Assembly (NCBI RefSeq): GCF_900143095.1
Contig: NZ_FRDA01000004.1
Coordinates: forward strand, 199,265 to 263,264
Origin: Pseudomonas asturiensis
GTDB taxonomy: Bacteria > Pseudomonadota > Gammaproteobacteria > Pseudomonadales > Pseudomonadaceae
Direction of reading: 5' to 3'
DNA: 64,000 nucleotides
The notes beneath the pieces were generated by a model. That model was not told the origin of the DNA. It saw only the letters and a list, made by a program, of their open reading frames with translations, and searched no databases. Below are positions 25,693 through 38,712 of the stretch, one piece after another. Numbering within the stretch: the first letter of the stretch is position 1; every line of letters starts with the position of its first letter. Position numbers and translations under genes: made by a program.

Positions 25693-26805
25693 ATGCAAAG
25701 AATCGATCATGTATTGCCCTGGAGTACCCTCGGTACCGAGCGTCAGTTGAGCGTGTTCAGCTTCGGCTCCGGCGAGCGCAAGGCTTATATCCAGGCCAGC
25801 CTGCACGCCGATGAGCTGCCCGGCATGCGTGCCGCGTGGGAGTTGAAAAAACGCCTTGCCGAGCTTGAGCAGCAGGGCGCGCTCAAGGGCGTTATCGAAC
25901 TGGTGCCGGTCGCCAACCCGCTGGGTCTCGGCCAATTGTTGCAGGGGGCGCATCAGGGGCGGTTCGAATTCGGCAGTGGCAAGAACTTCAACCGCGATTT
26001 CACCGAATTGAGCGAGCCGGTTGCCCAATTGCTGGAAGGGCAACTGGGCGATGATCCGCGCGCCAACACTCAATTGATTCGTCAGGCGATGGCCACTGCG
26101 CTGGAGCGTCTGCCTGCGCCGCAGTGTGAGCTGCAGGGTATGCAGCGGATTCTGCTCAAACATGCCTGCGTTGCCGATGTGGTGCTGGATCTGCACTGCG
26201 ACGCCGATGCTGCGCTGCATATGTACGCCTTGCCGCAGCACTGGCCGCAGTGGCGTTCGTTGTCGGCGCACCTGAACGTCAAGGTCGCGTTGCTGGCTGA
26301 GGATTCAGGCGGCAGTTCGTTCGACGAAGCGTGCTCGCTGCCGTGGTTGCGTTTGTCGCGGATCTTCCCGCAGGCGCAGATTCCCCTGGCCTGCCTGGCG
26401 ACGACGCTTGAGCTGGGCGGTCAGGCCGACACCGGCAAGCCTGAGGCCCAAGCGCATGCCGAGGGCATTCTGGCGTTTCTGGCCGAGCAGGGTTTCATCA
26501 GCGGCGACTGGCCGCAGCCTGTGCACGAAGCCTGCGAAGGCATGCCGTTCGAAGGCACCGAATTGCTGTATGCGCCGCACCCCGGCGTGGTGACCTTTCT
26601 GCGCGCCCCTGGCGTGTGGGTCGAGCCCGGCGAGCCATTGTTCGAGGTCATCGATCCGCTGTCCGATCAGGTCAGCACTATTTGCGCGAATACTGCCGGT
26701 GTGCTGTTTGCCATCGAGCGGCTTCGCTACGCTCAACCCGGTTTCTGGCTGGCCAAAGTGGCGGGGCGCAAGGCGCTGCGTCAGGGACGCCTGCTCAGTG
26801 ATTGA
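25693..26805 (+). CDS. aotO: AstE/AspA-superfamily protein of the aot operon
   Basis: The 370-residue protein belongs to the succinylglutamate desuccinylase/aspartoacylase family of zinc hydrolases. The zinc ligands are visible as His38 and Glu41 in ASLHADELPG and His168 in VVLDLHCDAD. A C-terminal beta-rich part (HPGVVTFLRAPGVWVEPGEP) looks like the lipoyl-like domain of this family. It is not required for transport in P. aeruginosa as far as I recall, and its substrate is not established. AruE, the true succinylglutamate desuccinylase, is encoded 10 kb downstream and is only distantly similar. The gene is tightly placed between aotM (1 base) and aotP (22 bases). Confidence 0.88.
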   Translation: MQRIDHVLPWSTLGTERQLSVFSFGSGERKAYIQASLHADELPGMRAAWELKKRLAELEQQGALKGVIELVPVANPLGLGQLLQGAHQGRFEFGSGKNFNRDFTELSEPVAQLLEGQLGDDPRANTQLIRQAMATALERLPAPQCELQGMQRILLKHACVADVVLDLHCDADAALHMYALPQHWPQWRSLSAHLNVKVALLAEDSGGSSFDEACSLPWLRLSRIFPQAQIPLACLATTLELGGQADTGKPEAQAHAEGILAFLAEQGFISGDWPQPVHEACEGMPFEGTELLYAPHPGVVTFLRAPGVWVEPGEPLFEVIDPLSDQVSTICANTAGVLFAIERLRYAQPGFWLAKVAGRKALRQGRLLSD

Positions 26806-26827
26806 TCGTTCTGTGAGAAACCAAAGC

Positions 26828-27592
26828 ATGAACAAACTGGAAGTCCAGGACCTGCACAAGCGGTATGGCAGCCATGAAGTGATCAAGGGTGTGTCCCTGA
26901 CCGCCAAAGCGGGCGATGTGATCAGTATCATCGGCTCCAGCGGCTCGGGCAAAAGCACGTTCCTGCGTTGCATCAACCTGCTCGAACAGCCCCATGCAGG
27001 CAAGATCCTGCTCAACGGCGAAGAGCTCAAGCTGGTCCCGAACAAGGACGGCGGTCTGAAAGCGGCGGATGGCAAGCAGTTGCAGCGCATGCGCTCGCGC
27101 CTGTCCATGGTGTTCCAGCACTTCAACCTGTGGTCGCACATGACCGCGTTGCAGAACATCATCGAAGCACCCGTGCATGTACTGGGTGTTCCGAAGAAAG
27201 AGGCCCTGGAAAAAGCCGAGTATTACCTGGCCAAGGTGGGGGTCGGGCACCGCAAGGATGCCTACCCGGGGCATATGTCCGGTGGCGAGCAGCAGCGCGT
27301 GGCGATTGCCCGTGCACTGGCCATGGAGCCTGAGGTGATGCTGTTCGACGAGCCCACTTCGGCGCTCGACCCGGAACTGGTCGGCGATGTGCTCAAGGTC
27401 ATGCAGGGCCTGGCTCAGGAAGGTCGGACCATGGTCGTGGTGACCCACGAAATGGGCTTTGCCCGCGAAGTCTCCAATCAACTGGTGTTTCTGCATCAGG
27501 GCGTGGTGCTGGAGCGAGGCGACCCGCGTGAAGTGCTGGCCAACCCGCAGACCGAGCGCCTGCAGCAGTTTTTGTCGGGCAGCCTCAAGTGA
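26828..27592 (+). CDS. aotP: Arginine/ornithine ABC transporter ATPase
   Basis: The 254-residue ATPase starts [14 protein letters not shown] at the ATG at 26828; the frame is open further upstream but overlaps aotO. Walker A is GSSGSGKST, the ABC signature is [15 protein letters not shown], and Walker B is [15 protein letters not shown], followed by the H-loop [12 protein letters not shown]. It is of the HisP/GlnQ type. It powers import by AotQM and is followed by a terminator before argR. Confidence 0.94.
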   Translation: MNKLEVQDLHKRYGSHEVIKGVSLTAKAGDVISIIGSSGSGKSTFLRCINLLEQPHAGKILLNGEELKLVPNKDGGLKAADGKQLQRMRSRLSMVFQHFNLWSHMTALQNIIEAPVHVLGVPKKEALEKAEYYLAKVGVGHRKDAYPGHMSGGEQQRVAIARALAMEPEVMLFDEPTSALDPELVGDVLKVMQGLAQEGRTMVVVTHEMGFAREVSNQLVFLHQGVVLERGDPREVLANPQTERLQQFLSGSLK

Positions 27593-27597
27593 TGAGC

Positions 27598-27622
27598 GGC
27601 ATCGCCCCGGCGGTGCCTTTTT
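27598..27622 (+). terminator. Intrinsic terminator between aotP and argR
   Basis: A stem GGCATCGC / GCGGTGCC (one G-U pair, CCCG loop) is followed by five T, starting 5 bases after the aotP stop. It probably reduces transcription of argR from the aot promoter. Confidence 0.7.
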
Positions 27623-27727
27623 GCAACAGAACAGGGCATGCTGCGCGACACGCGACATGACCTGGAGATTCCAGATCGAGCCTGTTCATGGGCTTGGCTT
27701 TTGCGGCGATACGTATCGGATGTCCCA

Positions 27728-28717
27728 ATGACTGCCCATCGAATAGGTTTCCTTGTCTGGCCTGGCACCAAAGCGCTGACCCTGGCGCTCGCCGAGGAAG
27801 CCTTGCGCGTGGCCCAGCGCGTGCACCCGGAAGTGGTCTACGAGCTGTCGTTTCTGCAGGCCGAGCCCGCTGAGCCCGCCGCCAATGGTGGCTGGCAGTT
27901 GCCGGGCGAGCCGTGGGCCGGGCGTCTGGACGGTCTGCACAAGCTGTTTCTGCTGGCCGATGAGCCTCCAGCGCCGGTTGCTTCGGTTCTGGGCAGCGCG
28001 CTCAAGCAACTGGTACGTGCCGGTTGCGCGATTGGGGGGCTGTCGGCAGGCGTCTACCCGTTGGCACAGCTCGGGCTGCTCGACGGCTATCGCGCCGCCG
28101 TGCACTGGCGCTGGCAGGATGATTTCAGCGAGCGCTTCCCTAAAGTGATTGCCACCAGCCATTTGTTTGACTGGGACCGCGATCGCCTGACGGCCTGTGG
28201 CGGCATGTCGGTGCTCGACCTGTTGCTGGCCGTGTTGTCCCGTGACCACGGTGCGGAACTGGCGGGTGCGGTGTCCGAGGAGCTGGTGGTCGAGCGCATT
28301 CGCGAGGGCGGCGAGCGTCAGCGCATTCCGCTGCAGAATCGCCTGGGTTCCAGCCATCCGAAGCTCACCCAGGCGGTGCTGCTGATGGAGGCCAATATTG
28401 AAGAACCACTGACCACCGACGAAATTGCCCAGCACGTGTGCGTGTCGCGTCGGCAGCTGGAGCGCATCTTCAAGCAGTACCTCAATCGCGTGCCCAGCCA
28501 GTACTACCTGGAACTGCGCTTGAACAAGGCGCGCCAGATGCTGATGCAGACCAGCAAGTCGATCATCCAGATCGGCCTGTCCTGCGGTTTCTCGTCCGGG
28601 CCGCACTTCTCCAGTGCCTACCGCAACTTCTTCGGCGCGACGCCACGTGAAGATCGCAACCAGCGACGCAGCAGCAGCCCGTTCGAGCTTTCTCCGGTTC
28701 CGGCCGAGCGCGGCTGA
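27728..28717 (+). CDS. argR: AraC-family arginine-responsive regulator
   Basis: The pseudomonad ArgR is unrelated to the enteric ArgR. From the ATG at 27728 it has 329 residues: an N-terminal DJ-1/PfpI-like amidase-fold domain (RIGFLVWPGTKALTLALAEE, AGCAIGGLSAGVYPLA) and a C-terminal AraC double helix-turn-helix (LTTDEIAQHVCVSRRQLERI, then SIIQIGLSCGFSSGPHFSSA). By family knowledge it activates aot and aru and represses arginine biosynthesis genes in the presence of arginine. Matching half-sites occur upstream of aotJ and aruC in this window. Confidence 0.94.
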   Translation: MTAHRIGFLVWPGTKALTLALAEEALRVAQRVHPEVVYELSFLQAEPAEPAANGGWQLPGEPWAGRLDGLHKLFLLADEPPAPVASVLGSALKQLVRAGCAIGGLSAGVYPLAQLGLLDGYRAAVHWRWQDDFSERFPKVIATSHLFDWDRDRLTACGGMSVLDLLLAVLSRDHGAELAGAVSEELVVERIREGGERQRIPLQNRLGSSHPKLTQAVLLMEANIEEPLTTDEIAQHVCVSRRQLERIFKQYLNRVPSQYYLELRLNKARQMLMQTSKSIIQIGLSCGFSSGPHFSSAYRNFFGATPREDRNQRRSSSPFELSPVPAERG

Positions 28718-28817
28718 AACACCTCTGTCACGGCGGCGCATCAATCTGCGTGCGCCGACAGCGCCGGGCCAGACACTCGCCTGCAATCCGTTTAAACTGC
28801 GCCTTTGTGACGCATTA

Positions 28818-30180
<1,363 letters not shown>

Positions 30181-30196
30181 TTCACCGCGTTACCTG

Positions 30197-30270
30197 CCGG
30201 TGTTCGCCTTGGCGGGCACCGGACACTTTTCTGGCACCCTGCGGGCATGACGCCGTGCGGTGCTTTTTTT
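30197..30270 (+). terminator. Tandem hairpins between aruC and aruF
   Basis: CCGGTG...CACCGG (30197-30222) is followed by GCACC...GGTGC (30234-30263) running into seven T. The second is a good intrinsic terminator, so aruF and later genes probably depend on read-through or their own promoter. Confidence 0.65.
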
Positions 30271-30313
30271 AGGGCCGGTCGTTCCGGCCTGTGGATCGAC
30301 AAGGAGTGGCACC

Positions 30314-31345
30314 ATGCTGGTGATGCGCCCCGCGCAAATGGCTGATCTGGCCGAGGTTCAACGCCTCGCCGCCGACAGCCCGATTGGTGTCACGTCCTTG
30401 CCCGACGATGCTGGCCGCCTGAGCGACAAGATCGGCTCTTCTGAGGCCTCATTCGCCGCCGAAGTCAGCTTCAACGGCGAGGAAACCTACTTCTTTGTGC
30501 TCGAAGACAGCGAGAGCGGTCAGTTGGTGGGCTGCTCGGGCATTGTCGCGTCAGCGGGTTATTCCGAGCCGTTCTACAGCTTTCGCAACGAGACCTTCGT
30601 GCACGCCTCTCGCGAGCTGAAGATTCACAACAAGATTCATGTGTTGTCGCAGTGTCACGACCTGACCGGCAACAGCCTGCTGACCAGCTTTTACGTGGTG
30701 CCGGAGCTGGTGGGCACAGCGTGGTCGGAACTCAATTCCCGGGGGCGTCTGCTGTTCGTTGCCAGCCACCCCGAGCGCTTCGCCGATTCGGTGGTCACCG
30801 AAATCGTCGGTTACAGCGATGAGAATGGCGACTCACCGTTCTGGGATGCCATCGGCCGCAACTTCTTCGACCTCAACTACGCCGCTGCCGAGCGCCTGTG
30901 CGGGCTGAAAAGCCGGACCTTCCTCGCCGAGCTGATGCCGCATTACCCGATCTACGTGCCACTGCTGCCCGACGAAGCACAGGAAGCCATGGGCCAGGTG
31001 CATCCGCGTGCGCAGATCACCTTCGACATTCTGATGCGCGAAGGCTTCGAAACCGATCACTACATCGACATTTTCGACGGTGGCCCGACCCTGCATGCGC
31101 GGGTTTCCGGGATCCGTTCGATTGCGCAAAGCCGTCTGGTACCGGTCAAGATTGAGGCAGGCAACGCCAGCGATGTCGGCCGGGGCGGGCGCTCTTATCT
31201 GGTTGCCAATGGCCTGCTGCAGGATTACCGCGCCGTGCTGCTGGAGCTGGACTGGGCGCCCGGTCGCCCGGTGGTGCTGAGCCTGCAGGCCGCCGAAGCC
31301 CTGGGTGTTGGCGAAGGTGCCAGTGTGCGGATCGTGGCGGTCTGA
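30314..31345 (+). CDS. aruF: Arginine N-succinyltransferase, alpha subunit
   Basis: AruF and AruG together transfer succinyl from succinyl-CoA to the alpha-amino group of arginine, the entry step of the pathway. The 343-residue protein starts MLVMRPAQMADLAEVQRLA with AAGGAG upstream and has the AstA-family motifs HDLTGNSLLTSFYVVPEL, RGRLLFVASHPERFAD and DENGDSPFWDAIGRNFF. It is a paralogue of the next gene. Pseudomonads have two subunits where enteric bacteria have one AstA. Confidence 0.93.
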   Translation: MLVMRPAQMADLAEVQRLAADSPIGVTSLPDDAGRLSDKIGSSEASFAAEVSFNGEETYFFVLEDSESGQLVGCSGIVASAGYSEPFYSFRNETFVHASRELKIHNKIHVLSQCHDLTGNSLLTSFYVVPELVGTAWSELNSRGRLLFVASHPERFADSVVTEIVGYSDENGDSPFWDAIGRNFFDLNYAAAERLCGLKSRTFLAELMPHYPIYVPLLPDEAQEAMGQVHPRAQITFDILMREGFETDHYIDIFDGGPTLHARVSGIRSIAQSRLVPVKIEAGNASDVGRGGRSYLVANGLLQDYRAVLLELDWAPGRPVVLSLQAAEALGVGEGASVRIVAV

Positions 31346-31407
31346 GCAAGACCTGCGAATGCTGATAAGCAAGTTTCGAGGCTCTTGAGAGCCGCTGAGG
31401 AGATAAC

Positions 31408-33899
<2,492 letters not shown>

Positions 33900-33948
33900 C
33901 AGTGCGCGCAACGATTGCTTATGAAAACAGATCCACGGAGCCTTGCCG

Positions 33949-35295
33949 ATGAAATCCTGTGAAGTGAATTTTGACGGTCTGGTCGGGCCAACCCACAACT
34001 ACGGCGGGTTGTCCTACGGTAACGTCGCGTCCCAGAGCAACAGCCAGCAATGCTCGAACCCGCGTGAGGCGGCATTGCAGGGTCTGGCGAAGATGAAAGC
34101 GCTGATGGACATGGGCTTCACGCAGGGTGTGCTTGCGCCGCAGGAGCGGCCGGATGTGGCCGGTCTGCGTCAACTGGGCTTCACCGGCAGTGACGAACAG
34201 GTCATTGAACAAGCCGCCCGGCAGGACATGCCGCTGCTGGTCGCCAGTTGCTCGGCGTCGAGCATGTGGGTCGCCAACGCGGCGACCGTCAGCCCCAGCG
34301 CCGACACCGCCGACGGCCGCGTGCACTTCACGGCCGCCAACCTCAATTGCAAATACCACCGCAGCATCGAGCACCCGACCACCAGCCGCGTGCTGGGCGC
34401 GATGTTCGCCGATTCCGGGCACTTCGCGCACCATGCTGCCTTGCCGGCGGTTGCCCAGTTCGGTGACGAAGGGGCGGCCAACCACACGCGTTTCTGCCGT
34501 GACTACGGCGAAGCAGGGGTGGAGTTTTTTGTGTTCGGGCGCAGCGCCTTCGACACCCGCTATCCCGCGCCGCAGAAATACCCGGCGCGCCAGACGCTTG
34601 AAGCGTCGAAAGCCGTCGCTCGTCTGCACGGTTTGAGCGATGAAGGTGTGGTTTATGGCCAGCAGAACCCGTCGGTGATCGATCAGGGCGTGTTTCACAA
34701 CGATGTGATCGCGGTGGGTAACGGCGAAGTGCTGTTCTATCACGAGGACGCGTTCCTGCACACCGAGTCGATGCTCAGCGAACTGCGCGACAAGCTGGCG
34801 CGGGTCGGTGGCCAGTTGCGGGCAATCTGCGTGCCACGTGCCGAAGTCTCGGTGGCGGACGCCGTGCGCTCCTACCTGTTCAACAGCCAGTTGCTGTCGC
34901 GGCCTGATGGCACGATGCTGCTGATCGTGCCGCAGGAATGTCAGGCCAACAGCCGCGTCTGGAATTACTTGCAGCGTCTGATTACAGACGACAGCCCGGT
35001 GACCGAGGTCAAGGTGTTCGACCTCAAGCAAAGCATGCAGAACGGCGGAGGCCCGGCGTGCTTGCGCCTGCGCGTGGCGCTCAATGAAACCGAGCTGCAG
35101 GCCGTCAACTCCGGCGTGATCATGACTGCGCCGTTGTATGAAACCCTGACGCAATGGGTCGACCGCCACTACCGGGATCGCATGAGCGAAAACGATCTGG
35201 CTGATCCCCGTTTGCTGACCGAATGCCGAACGGCATTGGATGAACTGACGCAAATCCTTAAACTGGGCGCCGTTTATCCTTTTCAACTCGTTTGA
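33949..35295 (+). CDS. aruB: N-succinylarginine dihydrolase
   Basis: AruB converts succinylarginine to succinylornithine, CO2 and two ammonia. The 448-residue protein starts [20 protein letters not shown], with GGAG 9 bases before the ATG. It belongs to the amidinotransferase fold. Its likely catalytic triad is Glu174 (FGDEGAANH), His250 (VFHNDV) and Cys371 ([10 protein letters not shown]), matching the Glu-His-Cys triad of enteric AstB. Although aruB follows aruD in the operon, its product is used by AruC. Confidence 0.94.
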   Translation: MKSCEVNFDGLVGPTHNYGGLSYGNVASQSNSQQCSNPREAALQGLAKMKALMDMGFTQGVLAPQERPDVAGLRQLGFTGSDEQVIEQAARQDMPLLVASCSASSMWVANAATVSPSADTADGRVHFTAANLNCKYHRSIEHPTTSRVLGAMFADSGHFAHHAALPAVAQFGDEGAANHTRFCRDYGEAGVEFFVFGRSAFDTRYPAPQKYPARQTLEASKAVARLHGLSDEGVVYGQQNPSVIDQGVFHNDVIAVGNGEVLFYHEDAFLHTESMLSELRDKLARVGGQLRAICVPRAEVSVADAVRSYLFNSQLLSRPDGTMLLIVPQECQANSRVWNYLQRLITDDSPVTEVKVFDLKQSMQNGGGPACLRLRVALNETELQAVNSGVIMTAPLYETLTQWVDRHYRDRMSENDLADPRLLTECRTALDELTQILKLGAVYPFQLV

Positions 35296-35302
35296 AACCT
35301 GC

Positions 35303-35332
35303 GCACCGAGCCAAGGCCCGGTGCATGATTTT
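35303..35332 (+). terminator. Weak hairpin after aruB
   Basis: GCACCG / CGGTGC with a 10-base loop is followed a few bases later by five T. It could attenuate transcription before the last two genes of the operon. Confidence 0.35.
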
Positions 35333-35355
35333 TCCTTTTCAAGAGCATTCCGAAT

Positions 35356-35643
35356 ATGAGCGACGCCCTGCAGTTAATCCTCGAAGACACCGATGGCACC
35401 CAGCTGGAAACCTCCTGCACCCGCGTTGCCGTCATCTGGCAGGGCAAGGAATTGTGGATTCAACAGGACGGCCGCGGCCAGTTGCTGATCGGCGTTGACG
35501 TTGAAGAAGATGACGCCGAATACGCCAACCTGCTGCTGCGCCCACTGGCCACCAACCTGGTCAGTCTGCAACTGGAAATGGAGCCGGCCGACATGGGTGC
35601 AGAAGAAGACGGTCATGTGCATGGTCCCGACTGCAACCACTAA
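35356..35643 (+). CDS. Small protein of the aru operon, function unknown
   Basis: This 95-residue acidic protein lies between aruB and aruE, as PA0900 does in PAO1. It starts MSDALQLILEDTDGTQLETS and looks like a small beta-rich domain (VAVIWQGKELWIQQDGRGQL, NLVSLQLEME). The C-terminal tail EEDGHVHGPDCNH has three His, three acidic residues and a Cys, suggesting metal binding; this is an inference from composition. It has no signal peptide. Conservation of its position argues for a role in arginine succinylation or in a metal-dependent partner such as AruE. Confidence 0.8.
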   Translation: MSDALQLILEDTDGTQLETSCTRVAVIWQGKELWIQQDGRGQLLIGVDVEEDDAEYANLLLRPLATNLVSLQLEMEPADMGAEEDGHVHGPDCNH

Positions 35644-35674
35644 GTCCTGACACTCACTCGTAAGGAAGCGTGCC

Positions 35675-36688
35675 ATGCTCGCCCTCGGCAAACTGCTTGA
35701 ATTGACGTTGGCCGGACGTGAGCCGGCGCAAAAGACTCAACTGACCGTCGAAGGCGTGCGACTGCGCTGGCTGGGCGAGGGGGCTTTGGAAGTCCGTCCG
35801 CCCGAGGCTCGCGACAACGGCACTGACCTGCTGCTGTCAGCCGGTATCCATGGCAACGAGACAGCGCCCATCGAGCTGCTGGATCAACTGATTCGCAGCA
35901 TCGCGCGCGGCGATCTGAAACCGCGCGCACGTATTCTGTTCCTGTTCGGCAACCCGGAGGCCATGCGGCGCGGCACGCGGTTTGTCGAGCAGGACGTCAA
36001 CCGGCTTTTCAATGGCCGTCATGAGCAAAGCGGCGGCTCCGAGGCCTTGCGCGCCTGCGAGCTGGAGCGAATGGCCGCCAGCTTCTTCAACCTCCCGGAC
36101 CGATACCGACTGCATTACGACCTGCACACCGCGATCCGGGGTTCGAAGATCGAGCAATTTGCGCTGTATCCCTGGAAAGAAGGCCGCCTGCATTCGCGCC
36201 GTGAACTGGCCCGGTTGCGTGCCGCCGGTATGAGTGCCGTGCTGTTGCAGAACAAGCCGTCCATTGTGTTCAGCGCCTACACCTATGATCAGTTGGGTGC
36301 CGAAGCCTTCACGCTGGAGTTGGGCAAGGCCCGGCCGTTCGGTCAGAACCAGCAGGTCAACCTGGCGCCGCTGCGGGCCAGCCTTGAGCAGTTGATACAA
36401 GGCACTGAGCCCGAGCCGGACGACACGCTCGTCGGCCTGCAACTGTTCAGCGTGGCGCGGGAAGTCATCAAGCGCAGCGACGCTTTCACGTTTCATCTGG
36501 CCGATGACGTGGAGAATTTTTCCCCGTTGAAAAAAGGGTTTGTCCTCGCCGAAGACGTGAGCGATTCACGCTGGGTGGTGCAGGAAGAGGGGGCGCGGAT
36601 CATCTTTCCCAATCCGAAAGTGAAGAACGGCTTGCGCGCCGGGATTCTGGTGGTGCCTGTGGCAGCGGATGCATTGGCGCTGGCCTAG
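35675..36688 (+). CDS. aruE: Succinylglutamate desuccinylase
   Basis: AruE is the last enzyme of the pathway and splits succinylglutamate to succinate and glutamate. The 337-residue zinc hydrolase has the metal ligands His59 and Glu62 in [12 protein letters not shown] and His151 in [11 protein letters not shown], and the catalytic Glu215 in [10 protein letters not shown]. It begins 31 bases after the small unknown gene, with GGAAG before the ATG. The gene ends the aru block. Confidence 0.93.
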   Translation: MLALGKLLELTLAGREPAQKTQLTVEGVRLRWLGEGALEVRPPEARDNGTDLLLSAGIHGNETAPIELLDQLIRSIARGDLKPRARILFLFGNPEAMRRGTRFVEQDVNRLFNGRHEQSGGSEALRACELERMAASFFNLPDRYRLHYDLHTAIRGSKIEQFALYPWKEGRLHSRRELARLRAAGMSAVLLQNKPSIVFSAYTYDQLGAEAFTLELGKARPFGQNQQVNLAPLRASLEQLIQGTEPEPDDTLVGLQLFSVAREVIKRSDAFTFHLADDVENFSPLKKGFVLAEDVSDSRWVVQEEGARIIFPNPKVKNGLRAGILVVPVAADALALA

Positions 36689-36820
36689 CGCGGTGTTGCT
36701 GAATGGACGCAGCGCGGTGGGAGAATCCAGGGGTGCGGGAAGCGATGTTGCGGTGATACGGTCAGCGTCTGACCCTGGCTGACGGAGATCGCTTGCGTCG
36801 CGCATGCCCACGCTGGCGAA

Positions 36821-37018
36821 TCAATGAAGAACCCGGCGGCTCTCCCCGATCCTGATTCTGTCGAGTGCCCTGTTTAACGCGTTCAAGGCGTCGAGCAAGG
36901 CATTCGCCTCGGCTTCCCGGCCATCGCCCCAGAGGCGTTCAGCCATTTTGTTGAGTGCCTGGATAGAGCGCTCGATATCAGCAGCCGTTACGGCGTTTGT
37001 TTGAGGTTTGCCGGGCAT
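36821..37018 (-). CDS. Small helical protein of unknown function, 65 aa
   Basis: The minus strand encodes 65 residues starting MPGKPQTNAVTAADIERSIQ, with a helical heptad-like body (ALNKMAERLWGDGREAEANA, LLDALNALNRALDRIRIG). AGGA lies about 6-7 bases before the ATG (GAAGGATAATCA). The protein has no signal or membrane segment. I do not recognise it. It starts 23 bases after the following small lipoprotein gene and is on the same strand, so the two may be co-transcribed. Confidence 0.6.
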   Translation of the reverse strand: MPGKPQTNAVTAADIERSIQALNKMAERLWGDGREAEANALLDALNALNRALDRIRIGESRRVLH

Positions 37019-37041
37019 TGATTATCCTTCCTCGCAGACGC

Positions 37042-37290
37042 CTATGGGCAGACAGCAGGCGTTCGAGACTGCCGCTTGGTCCACAGGATATGACCTTTGA
37101 TTGTTCCTCGGGACCACGACTCGGTCGTCATGTAGCAGTGACCGTCCAGGCGCTCAACGAACGTCCTTGGATAACCCTCAGGCTCATCTCCATCGAGACG
37201 CATCCAGTTTTGATCTGTCGAGGTCACTGATCGATAAGGCATGCAGGCTGCCAGTATGAACAGTGAGAGCGCCAAAACCACCTTTTTCAT
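37042..37290 (-). CDS. Small lipoprotein of unknown function, 82 aa
   Basis: The 82-residue product has a lipoprotein signal: MKKVVLALSLFILAAC, with LAAC as the lipobox and Cys16 as the lipidated residue. The mature part (WMRLDGDEPEGYPRTFVERL, CYMTTESWSRG) is soluble and has two further Cys that could form a disulphide. No family is recognised. It lies upstream of the 65-residue gene on the minus strand and downstream of guaD. Confidence 0.65.
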   Translation of the reverse strand: MKKVVLALSLFILAACMPYRSVTSTDQNWMRLDGDEPEGYPRTFVERLDGHCYMTTESWSRGTIKGHILWTKRQSRTPAVCP

Positions 37291-37391
37291 ATCAATCCCA
37301 ATCAGTCCGGCGCTGTGTTGATCGTGCGGTTATGGCGCTTCGTGGAAACGTATGCCGATTTCAGACCTTGGGAGCGACTGTCCGGGTGTCA

Positions 37392-38705
37392 TCATCCCCG
37401 CACATGCACCCGCTCACCTGCCGACCACGTCTCCTTCACTGTCCGGTCATCGCCGAGGGTCATCAGCACGAACAGAATCTCTTCTATATCTTTCGTCTGC
37501 TTCAAACGGTAGGACAACAGCGGCGTGGCGGTGTAGTCCAGCACCAGGAAGTCCGCTTCGTTGCCAGCCTTCAGGCTGCCGACCTTGTCCTCCAGGCGCA
37601 GCGCCCTTGCGCCGCCCAATGTCGCCAGATACAGCGATTTCAGCGGGCTGAGTCGCGCGCCCTGCATCTGCATCACCTTGTACGCTTCGTTCAGCGTTTG
37701 CAGGATCGAAAAGCTGGTGCCACCACCGACATCAGTGCCCAGACCCACATTGACCTTGTGCTTCTCGGCCATCGGCAGGTTGAACAGGCCGCTGCCCAGA
37801 AACAGGTTAGAGGTGGGGCAGAAGGCGATGGCCGAGCCGGTTTCTGCCAACCGTGCGCACTGTTCGTCGCACAGGTGCACGCCGTGGGCGAACACCGAGC
37901 GTTCGCTCAGCAGGTTGAAATGGTCGTAGACGTCCAGATAGTGCTTGCGCTCCGGGAACAGCGCCTTGACCCATTCGACTTCCTGCAGGTTCTCACTGAT
38001 GTGGGTCTGCATGTACAGGCCGGGGTACTCCTGGAGCAGTTGACCGGCCACGGTCAGTTGCTCCGGGCTGCTGGTCGGCGCGAAGCGCGGCGTCACTGCA
38101 TAGCTCAGGCGACCCTGGCCATGCCAGCGTTCAATCAGCGCCTTGCTGTCGGCGTAGCCGGACTCGGGCGTATCCACCAGATAGTCCGGCGCGTTGCGGT
38201 CCATCATCACCTTGCCGGCAATCATGCGCAGGTTGAGCTGTTGCGCGGCGCTGAAAAACGCGTCGACCGACGCTTTGTGCACGCTGCCGAACACCAGCGC
38301 CGTTGTCGTGCCATTGCGCAGCAGTTCCTTGATGAAGATATCCGCGACGTGCGCCGAATGCTCAGGGTCGGCGAACTGCCGCTCGCACGGGAAAGTGTAG
38401 GTGTTGAGCCAGTCCAGTAACTGCTCGCCATACGCGCCGATCATGCCGGTCTGCGGGAGGTGGATGTGCGTGTCAATGAAGCCGGGCGTGATCAGGGCGT
38501 TCGGGTACTCGATCAGCTCGACGTCGTCATCCAGAATGGTGAGCAAGTCTTCGGCATGACCGATGGCCGTGATCCGGCCGTTCTCAACCACCATCAGGCC
38601 GTCCGCGAAATACTCGCAGGACGCCTGTGGTCCGACTTCGGCAGGGTCGGCGATGCTGTGGACGATGGCTGCGCGGTAGGCTTTACGGGACGTCACTGAA
38701 CTCAT
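37392..38705 (-). CDS. guaD: Guanine deaminase
   Basis: GuaD deaminates guanine to xanthine, feeding xanthine dehydrogenase encoded just upstream. The 437-residue amidohydrolase has the zinc motif TPGFIDTHIHLPQ (His80, His82), MQTHISEN, VFAHGVHL and GLGTDVGGGTSFSIL with the catalytic Asp. ATG 38705 (MSSVTSRKAYRA) is preferred over ATG 38711, which has no spacing to a ribosome site. The frame extends upstream to 38807 through xdhC and is not used. It follows the xdhC stop by 7 bases, as the last gene of the xdhA-xdhB-xdhC-guaD group. Confidence 0.94.
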   Translation of the reverse strand: MSSVTSRKAYRAAIVHSIADPAEVGPQASCEYFADGLMVVENGRITAIGHAEDLLTILDDDVELIEYPNALITPGFIDTHIHLPQTGMIGAYGEQLLDWLNTYTFPCERQFADPEHSAHVADIFIKELLRNGTTTALVFGSVHKASVDAFFSAAQQLNLRMIAGKVMMDRNAPDYLVDTPESGYADSKALIERWHGQGRLSYAVTPRFAPTSSPEQLTVAGQLLQEYPGLYMQTHISENLQEVEWVKALFPERKHYLDVYDHFNLLSERSVFAHGVHLCDEQCARLAETGSAIAFCPTSNLFLGSGLFNLPMAEKHKVNVGLGTDVGGGTSFSILQTLNEAYKVMQMQGARLSPLKSLYLATLGGARALRLEDKVGSLKAGNEADFLVLDYTATPLLSYRLKQTKDIEEILFVLMTLGDDRTVKETWSAGERVHVRG

Positions 38706-38712
38706 GGGCATC

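Noticed and set aside
33919..35286. Minus-strand open frame of about 455 codons
   Set aside because: Antisense to aruB, with no recognisable domain.
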